Positions 56,775 to 64,000 of a DNA stretch of 64,000 nt are shown in pieces. Each line of letters opens with the position of its first letter. Position 1 is the stretch's first letter. Below the pieces are notes generated by a model, which was not told the origin of the DNA, did not search any database, and saw only the letters and a program-made list of their open reading frames with translations. Made by a program: the position numbers and the translations under genes. Origin of the DNA: Capsicum annuum (lineage: Eukaryota > Streptophyta > Magnoliopsida > Solanales > Solanaceae); the NCBI RefSeq assembly GCF_002878395.1, contig NC_061115.1:53877352-53941351 (forward strand), in the 5' to 3' direction.

Positions 56775-59419
56775 AGCAAAACATTTTTTGGTATTATAGT
56801 AAATATTTTTTAATAAAAAGTCAAAATATTTATTTTCCTTGTAGAAGACCAGTAAATAATATTACTTCTTCTAGTCGGCTCATTTTATTTTTCAAAATTG
56901 ATTAGTTAACTAGGTATAGTAGGGACCGCAGATTTATTGAGGCTTTCAATTGTGATATTAATTTTTATATGAATGAATTACCATATGATAATAAATTATA
57001 AATTATTTCACTAAAAATATGTGATTGCACTCCTCGATTTAATTTTAAAATCTGTCATTACATCCTATTTAACTTTACATATTAGAATTACCGACACCAA
57101 TAAATTAATTAAATTCTCTAAAAAAGTTAACTCATTGATTATTTTAATCTTTTATTTATAATGTTCAACTTATTTTGCATAATTAATATAAAATTCACAT
57201 GCAGGATTTTTACTTGAAAACTTATAAGTAATTATAAAAGGGTGTCTTTTATCTAAAGTCTGAGACATGGTTCTATCAACTGATTAAACAATAAACCAAA
57301 CAACATAGATAATAATAATTATATCAAGATTAAGAGTATAAGCATATGTTATGGACTAGAAAAGTTGTTTATTAATATTCAGAATGTAAACAAACATCTC
57401 TAATTGGTCCACTCATTATATACGAAATGTACTAGCACAAGAAGTTGAAATATTACCACTTTCATAATTAAGATTAAATTATATTTAATCTTGTGCTACA
57501 ATCATGAAGATATTTGTCCTAGCTCATCTTTGATTGTGAACATTAATTTATAACTTATAAGAACTGACAATTTTAAACTTTGGTGCATGAGTTAAAATAC
57601 TCCATACACAAAATTATCTACTATATAAGTAAAGGACAAGCATGTTACACAATGATCTATTCGAATAAAAAAAATTAAGTAAATAGAATAAATTGTCTTT
57701 ACATGAGATAAAAATATAATATTATAACATAAATCACATAGTTAATAGTATATCCTAACAGATGTTATACAAGAATTTGATTAGTAAAGAATCTTTCAAC
57801 TCAACTATGAGTTAGGAGTTACTTATGGCCGTAATTCATATCTAAAGAACTTCTCATACTATCAATTCATTGAATTTGGTTCTATACGCACTTGAAGAAC
57901 GGTACTGATTTTAGCTTAAATTTTCGTGGTGTTACACTTAAATTTGTGTTTAGTTGTTAGATACCTTTCTTTCTTCTAATTTCTAATCTTTCTCAATTTT
58001 AGTTCTTAATATATCCTTATATCTTGTCTTATTTGGGTTTTATATATCTTGTTTTACATTAACTTAACTCTAAGGAGAGGAACTCACTATCTGAATAGAT
58101 AGGTATAAATGATTACTTATAACTGAAATGAGTTTTATGTTGTAAAGATATCTTATTTATGTTTCTGTCAATCTTTACAAACTTTTCATCATGCAAAATA
58201 GTAAAAATAAGTTGTCTTGTGTGTTTGTTTCTTCATTAGAAGTATAGTCTCATGAAAATTGAAACTTCTATGAGAATATTTTTATGGATGAAAATCTAGG
58301 TAATGGAGGAACTTTGGACGGGGCTTGGGTTTTTTAGGTGGGTCTTGTGTTTGAAGTTTCTTAGTCTTTGTTCCTCTAATTTGGTATCTCAAAAAAATGA
58401 ATATTAGTTTTCTAATTCTTCCTTATTCAGCCTATTACTCTTTCATTTCTGTTTATCATTAGAAAAATGAACTTGAAAGCTGGTTGTTATCTTGGATTTT
58501 TGAAATCGGTGGTTGTGTTTAAATTAGCTTGGTTCTTGTTTCTCCTGTTTGGTGTCCTTCAAAATTGAACATTTAGTTTTCTATATCTTCCACATCTAAT
58601 GAAATATTATTTCATTCTATCTTTGTTATAAAAAGATTCACACTGTAATTTGGTAGGTATGAAAAATTATTTGGATTGATATGTACTTTCATCTTCAGAT
58701 TTTGATTTAGAGATGCAAACCTTTGGCACGTATAGTCGTAGTATTACAGTTTTTCATTTTTCCTACTTCTACTTATGCTAATGGACCAAATATTTATTGG
58801 ATATGGCTAACAATACAATTAGGACATTTCTATGTCATTCTACTTCACTTATTGGCAGCTTATTTAACAGGGTTTTGTCTTTTACAAATATCCAAGTGAC
58901 GCTAAGGCAACAGTATATATATCGTATTTGGATTTTGAAAAAAAAAGTTGGCATGTTGATGGAACTGTCTGACCATGCTATTGAGCAGGATTACAGCAAC
59001 AGGGAAACTGGTGTATGTTTATGCTCTATATTCTTTTCATCTTTATGACAAACCTCAATTGTTGATTTTCTTTATTTATGTTTTGCTGCAAGTTTACAAA
59101 TACAAGGGTTTCTATATTAAAAAAGTTAACTTTTTTTTAACTGAGTGTCATGAATTTTGTATAATTGTTAAAGTTAAAAATCTGACTCTGGATGGAGCTA
59201 TTAACTTTTCAAACCCATGCATATAAAGAACCACATGGAGAGAATATTGGCATCTTTGCAAAAAAAGAATGGTGAATGGTGTAAGTAATTTTCTCAATCT
59301 TTTTATTGATATGTATTATGAAATGCTTTACAAATAGATGATGGATTTTGGAAAAAAGCCTAGGACCCTTCTTATCTCCAACTTTAATTTGTTGTATCTC
59401 TAGTTTGGTAAAATCTGAA
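56775..59419. other. Unclassified AT-rich sequence with possible exon relics
   Basis: No transposable-element hallmark and no gene that I can name. Two short plus-strand stretches look more coding-like than the rest: ~58890-59010, where one frame reads ELSDHAIEQDYSNRETG before a GTGTATG splice-donor-like sequence and another reads DAKATVYISYLDFEKKSWHV, and ~59220-59280 (HMERILASLQKKNGEW before GTAAGT). They may be pieces of a dead or fragmentary plant gene with introns. No family is recognised. Confidence 0.3.
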
Positions 59420-59730
59420 TTTTTTCACCAATAACTTCAAACACATGTCCAAATTAACATATGAACAATCAAATAAAGTTTAAAATCTATATTTACAACT
59501 TTCAACTTTTTACAATAAAATCAACCCAACTTATGAACAATCAAAAATGAAGTTCAAACTATTTTTTCTTGAAAATAGAAAAAAACAAATGTTAAGAACT
59601 TCAACACAAGTTCAACCAACTTATGAACTATCAAAATAAAGTTTCAAGAACTTCAAACACAAGTTCAAACAGTTGAAGAACTATCAATATGAAGTTCAAA
59701 CAATTTTTTAGAAAAATAGTAAAAACCAAC
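59420..59730. repeat. Degenerate tandem array of AACTTCAA(A)CACAAGTTC units
   Basis: Three to four imperfect units of roughly 55-85 bp containing GAACTTCAAACACAAGTTC, then CAACTTATGAAC.ATCAAA, then (T)GAAGTTCAAAC. GAACTT and AAGTTC form small inverted repeats in each unit. Copies begin near 59440, 59506, 59593 and 59647. Confidence 0.7.
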
Positions 59731-59777
59731 TTTACGAAAAAAAGATGAAACAAAATAATTCAAGTCCACCAAATTCA

Positions 59778-60374
59778 TGGTGTGTCCTTAAGAAAATTAT
59801 TTCCCACAAGTACCTGAGTTTATGGAATATATCCTCTCAGGATAAAATGAATCACTTCAACGGAATAGCGATACCTCAAATTCTGTCAAACTTCAAATGC
59901 ACTCAACGGAAGTAAATCACACTAGAGTTTTTTCAAGAAAGAAGAGTATTTTTTCTTCAAAACTTCATGTCTATACCTGAGGAAAAATTCAAGTATTTAT
60001 AGCCATCAAGGTATTGCTTCATGAAGATAAGCAATGGTTCAAAAAGGTACATTCCTTCATAAAAGTGCAACTCTTCGAAAAAGTCAAACTCATTGGAAAG
60101 ATCATAACCATCCAAATAAAAAATGTGCCTATTCAAATTGCATCATTTTTCTTGGTGTCTTTTTTAAAAAAATATCTATTTATTTTCCATTCACACCTAT
60201 TAAAATCCATTCCTTAGATGTGATATCTTTGAAGTGTAGATCTTTAATGTACACTCAGACAACACAAGTCACATAACCAGCCTTTTATCATTTATAGTTC
60301 TCACAATTTTATTCGTTTTAGCAATAAACATGTCCTAGTTCCATGAGATCATAGAGAATAGGCCTTTACTAACA
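59778..60374 (-). repeat. C2 3' LTR (low end approximate)
   Basis: On the minus strand it starts TGTTAGTAAAGGCC at 60374, directly after a purine tract, and ends probably GGACACACCA near 59778. TATA-like GGCTATAAATAC is at ~59992-60004. Without the 5' LTR the low end cannot be verified. The plus-strand frames 60014-60217 and 60034-60276 inside it have no domain. Confidence 0.7.
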
Positions 60375-60386
60375 TTCTCCTTGAAG
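60375..60386 (-). other. C2 polypurine tract
   Basis: Minus strand CTTCAAGGAGAA directly before the LTR start TGTTAG. Confidence 0.75.
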
Positions 60387-60640
60387 TGACTTCCACTTCA
60401 CTATCACAAAGGTGATTTCTAAATATTTAATCCTATAGATCAAACTATTTGGTCAAACCTGTCAAACATAAAATCATTAAAAAACTTCAAACCATAAGTC
60501 TTATCCTTGTTTCCTGAAATTGTCTTCATCATGAGAATGGATTGGGTATATAGACAATGTTGAATCATCAGTCATAACTTTATTTGATCTCCTTGAACCT
60601 AGCTCTTGGGATCTCCAGTCTGCTAGGTAGAGTTACCGAC
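60387..60640 (-). other. C2 3' untranslated region
   Basis: About 250 bp between the purine tract and the end of pol. No feature seen apart from decayed sequence. Confidence 0.6.
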
Positions 60641-62560
60641 ATACTGACTTGTTCTAAGCCATAAACTCATTGCCTTTGATGATCTCTCACTCCCTGTCTA
60701 GATAGGCCTTTTATAAGTGGATCCGACACATTATCCTTTGACTTCACATAGTCAACAGTGATAATTCCACTAGAGAATAGTCTTTAAAGGTATTATCTCT
60801 CTGTCTTATATGATGAGATTTACCGTTGTATATTATGATCTCTGCCCTACCTATCGCCGCTTGACTATCACAGTGTGTACATATTGGTTCCAAAGGTTTG
60901 GTCCAATAAGGAATATATTTCAAGAAATTTTGGATCCATTCAGCTTCTTCACTGGCTTTATTTAATGCAATAAATTTAGATTGCATTGTAGAGTGGGCAA
61001 TACATATCTGTTTGAATGATTTCTAAGAGACTTCTCCTCTACCTAAAGTAAATACATATCCACTCATGAATTTTACTTTATTCGATTCAGTGATCTAATT
61101 TATATCACTATATCCTTTAATTACCTCTGGAAATTTATTATAATTTAAAGCATAGTCTTGAGTATATTTTAGATACCCCAAATTTCTTTTCATTGTCATC
61201 CAATGAGTTTGATTGGGATTACTCATGTACCGACTCAATTTACTAATAGCACATGCTATATTTGGTCACATACAATTCATGATATGCATCAAATTTTCCA
61301 ACACTCTTGCATAGTCCAACTTTGAGTCACTTTCACCTTCATTCTTTTAAAGTGCAATGCTCACTTCTAATAGAATCTTGACAATATCAAAATTCAAATA
61401 CTTGAACTTGTCAAGTACCTTTTTCAATGTAATGAGATTATGAAAATGTCAATCCTTGTGGAGTTTTATGGAGTCTTTTATATTAAACTTGCTCTCAAGC
61501 ATTCATTTCGTAGAATTTATGTCGAAAATGTTTCTACTGATGATCAATATATCATTCCCATTCAAACAAATAATGACTTTGTGATTTGAAGTGTTTTTAA
61601 TGTAAACACATTTATCATATTCATTTATGTTGAAGTCACTTGCCAACATGGTTTGGTAAAACTTTACATGTCATTGTTAGGGTGCTTGTTTTAGTCCATA
61701 TAGTGACTTAACAAGTTTGCACACTTTTTTTTCTTTATCAGAAACCACCAAACCTCGGGTTGTTTCATGTAAATTTCTTTCTCAAATTCTCCATTTAATA
61801 ATGTTGTTTTCAAATTCATTTGATGGATTTTAATACCATATACCACCGCTAAGGCAATCAACATCTGAATGAATGTTATCCTTTTTACATGTGAGTATGT
61901 ATCAAAATAATCAAGGCCCTTTTTTGTCTAAAGTCTTTCACAACGAGTCTTGCCTTGTATTTATCAATAGTACCATCAAATTTCATTTTCCTTTTGAAGA
62001 TACATTTAGAACCTAAAGGTTTATTTTCTAGAGGAAGATCAATCAACTCCCAAGTATGGTTGCTTAAGATTGAATCAACCTCACCATTGACTGCCTCTTT
62101 CCAAGAGAATGCATCTGAAGACGCATCACTTCTTCAAACATTAGATGCTCATTTTTAAGAAAAAATATCACAAAATCTAATCCAAATGAAGATGACGTTC
62201 ATTGATGTATACTACATCTTGGATTCTCATTATTAAGTACATTCTTGTTTGGTCCATCTGAAGGTCGTTTAGACCCTCCACCAGACTGCTCATGTCCAGT
62301 TTTATACGGATAAATATGTTCAAAGAACTCAGCATTATCTAACTCATTACTGTATTTTTAGTGATATCCATATGTTTGGATTTATAAACCAAAAATTGAC
62401 ATATTTTACTGCTTTTAGCATATCAAATGAACACACAGTCTATAGTCTTAGGTCCTATTTTTACCCTTTCAGATATAAGAACTTGGACTTTCATTCGACA
62501 ACCCCACACTTTAAAATATTTTAAGTTAGATTTTCTTTCTTTCCTTTTTTCATATGGAAT
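60641..62560 (-). pseudogene. C2 reverse transcriptase and RNase H
   Basis: RNase H end open at 60744-60986: SKFIALNKASEEAEWIQNFL, then HCDSQAAIGRAEIIIYNGKS HIR-type sequence with the conserved Asp in CDSQAA kept. RT upstream (to ~62200), in several frames. The catalytic box region (~61541-61590 on the minus strand) reads VIICLNGNDILII where YVDD is usual, so the active site has Asn-Gly-Asn-Asp. The linker between integrase and RT lies around 62180-62560. Confidence 0.87.
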
Positions 62561-63250
62561 TGAATGTGTCTTACTATGAGGCACTCTATTGAGCATTCAG
62601 TTAGCTATAAGAATAGCTTTCACCCATAAGTTTTGTGGTAAACCCAAACTTATGATTAAGGCATTTATTATTTTCTTTAATGTTTGGTTGAGGTGAATAC
62701 GAGGCAGCAGTTTGAGGGACAATTTTATTTTCTACACATATCTCAGCAAAAGGAGATTCATATTCTCCACCCCTATCATTTCTTATCATTTTGACTTTTT
62801 TATCCAATTGATTTTCAACTTCTAATTTATATTGGCTAAACACGCCTATTGTTTCATCCTTACCATTTAACAAATAAACATAACAATATCTAGTGCATTT
62901 GTCAATAAAATTTATAAAATACTTTTGTTCACCATGAGATGATGTTGACTTAATATCACAAACATCTGTATGGATTAAGTCTAAGGGATTGGAATTCCTT
63001 TCAAGACTTATACGGATGCTTAGCATACTTAGATTCCACACATATTTGACACTTTGATTTATTGCACTAAAAGTTAGGCAATACTTCCAAACTAATCAGT
63101 TTTCACAAGGTTTTGTAATTGACATGTCCTAAACGACTATGCCACAAATTATTTGACTCTAGCAAGTAATAAGAAGTCTCAGCTTTCTTTATTTAAACAG
63201 TTATTATATCAAGTTTGAAAAGGCTCTCACTGAGGTAGCCATGTCCTACA
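62561..63250 (-). pseudogene. C2 integrase
   Basis: Open at 62601-63041 (146 codons). DLIHTDVCDIKSTSSHGEQK carries the first catalytic Asp, KMIRNDRGGEYESPFAEICV the second, and PQPNIKENN the position of the catalytic Glu (GIAERKN-like in relatives, here altered but with Glu kept). The zinc-binding region upstream (~63050-63110) is shifted out of frame. The best-preserved part of C2. Confidence 0.9.
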
Positions 63251-63560
63251 TATGTTTCATTCTTGCTTATTACAACTTTCTCCAAAACAAAACACACACT
63301 TAAACCAGATTTTCATGAGAAGTGTTGTCAACACTAAGTTCTTCCTAATAGTAGGAACATGGAGAACATTGTTGAGAGTCAACACCTTGCCGAAAGTCAT
63401 TTTTCGGAATATCTTCTCACTTCCTTCAACCTTGACTGTTGCATTATTTTCCATGAAGATCATTTCTTTAGGATCAACGGTATTATAAGTGGCAAAATCT
63501 TCTTTGTCCGTACAAACATGTGTAGTGGATCTTGAATCAAACCACTATTCATTTGTATTT
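63251..63560 (-). pseudogene. C2 protease and pre-integrase segment
   Basis: Open at 63257-63463: MENNATVKVEGSEKIFRKMT and LNNVLHVPTIRKNLV, the conserved part of copia polyproteins after the protease active site. The active site itself, at ~63510-63545, reads WFDSRSTTHV where DSGA is usual, so Gly is replaced by Arg, and a stop stands directly before it. Confidence 0.88.
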
Positions 63561-64000
63561 TCAACTAGATTGCTTTAAGTGATCATGGCACACAGATTTT
63601 AAATCTTTTTCATTTTTTCCAATATGTTTATCTGATCTCATTTCTTGTTCTTATTCAGAACCTGACTATTTAGAGCTTCATGGCCAACATTACTACTATT
63701 GTAGCACTTGCCTTTGAATGTTTTCTTGTACTTCTCTATCTCTTGTCCAGAAGACTTCTTCATCTTCTTATTATTTGGAGCATCATCCTTAAAAGATTTG
63801 AAACTATCATTGATAATTTCTCATTGAACTCATTATCTTCTTCTATCTTGGGACGACTCACAAGATCTTTCAAATCAGACAATTAATTTTTAATTTTTAT
63901 TTTTTCTGAAATATGAGGATTTATACTTGTGAACATTTTCATTTCAAGTTTGGTCAGCCAAAATAACATCGTTTACAGTCATTCTTTGAAGTTCACACCA
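63561..64000 (-). pseudogene. C2 gag, end only
   Basis: Minus-strand sequence running in from beyond the window. A decayed zinc knuckle, KGKCYNSSNVGHEALNS, is encoded near 63680-63720 (second Cys now Ser, last Cys lost). Lys-rich NNKKMKKSSGQEIEKYKK precedes it. The plus-strand frame 63680-63886 is its shadow. Confidence 0.78.

Larger units (their letters stand above)
59778..64000 (-). mobile_element. Ty1/copia retrotransposon C2, runs off the right edge
   Basis: Minus-strand element. Its 3' LTR is at ~59778-60374, preceded on the element strand by a purine tract and by pol (60620-63560) and the end of gag (to 64000). Order on the coding strand: gag, protease, integrase, RT, RNase H, the Ty1/copia order. 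The phrases resemble TNT1-94-type polyproteins by recognition. The 5' part and 5' LTR lie outside the window. Many stops and frameshifts. Confidence 0.9.

Noticed and set aside
1..64000. tRNA and rRNA genes
   Set aside because: No cloverleaf with intact A and B boxes was noticed; the initiator-Met tRNA-like words are primer binding sites beside LTRs. A tRNA scan was not possible by eye over the whole window.

Overview
The window is plant heterochromatin: a stack of nested, mostly dead transposable elements with no intact host gene that I can support. The chromovirus-type Ty3/gypsy families, Ty1/copia fragments, an Athila-like LTR, an RTE-type LINE with a (TTG)n tail and hAT/Harbinger-like non-autonomous elements, in an AT-rich background, fit a dicot. 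The style of the polyproteins and LTRs looks most like Solanaceae (pepper, tomato, tobacco group). That assignment is recognition, not a database result.

Layout. 1-2383: AT-rich unclassified DNA with a ~250 bp tandem duplication and a TA microsatellite. 2384-11875: gypsy element G1 (+ strand), with both LTRs; its 3' LTR carries a 972 bp Harbinger-like insertion (TSD TAA) and is cut short. 11876-~14575: LTR and 3' untranslated part of an Athila/Tat-like element (- strand) holding a five-copy 92 bp tandem array. ~14576-21982: gypsy G2 (-). 21983-27043: gypsy G3 (-), 3' half missing. 27044-30738: Ty1/copia C1 (-), gag and 5' LTR only. 30739-~35270: gypsy G4 (-), 3' half missing. 35271-53726: gypsy G5 (+), a complete element bounded by a perfect 5 bp duplication (ATAAC). 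Its 5' LTR is split by a 1.9 kb hAT-like element (8 bp duplication CTTCCAAC) and by gypsy G6 (-, 38607-45662), which has gag and no pol. 54019-56756: 5'-truncated RTE-type LINE (-) with ~16 bp target duplication. 56775-59777: unclassified DNA with a tandem array. ~59778-64000: Ty1/copia C2 (-), running off the right end.

How the parts relate. G4, C1, G3 and G2 lie head to tail on the minus strand. G4, C1 and G3 each keep their 5' part and break exactly at the LTR of the next. This is the expected right half of a four-layer nest; the left half is not in the window, and the Athila-like fragment joined to the G2 tail at ~14575 marks where a large deletion, rearrangement or assembly join may be. 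G5 with hAT and G6 inside it is a second nest whose history can be read in order: G5 inserted first, then hAT and G6 independently into its 5' LTR.

The most informative observations are the gag-only G6, whose 3' LTR has lost ~1.8 kb including the TATA region; the hAT-like element built of long polypyrimidine and polypurine arms; the strong excess of TAG among in-frame stops in the otherwise unshifted G5 gag-protease frame; and the sequence arrays inside LTRs. None of these amounts to a new biological system. All coding sequence described is broken.
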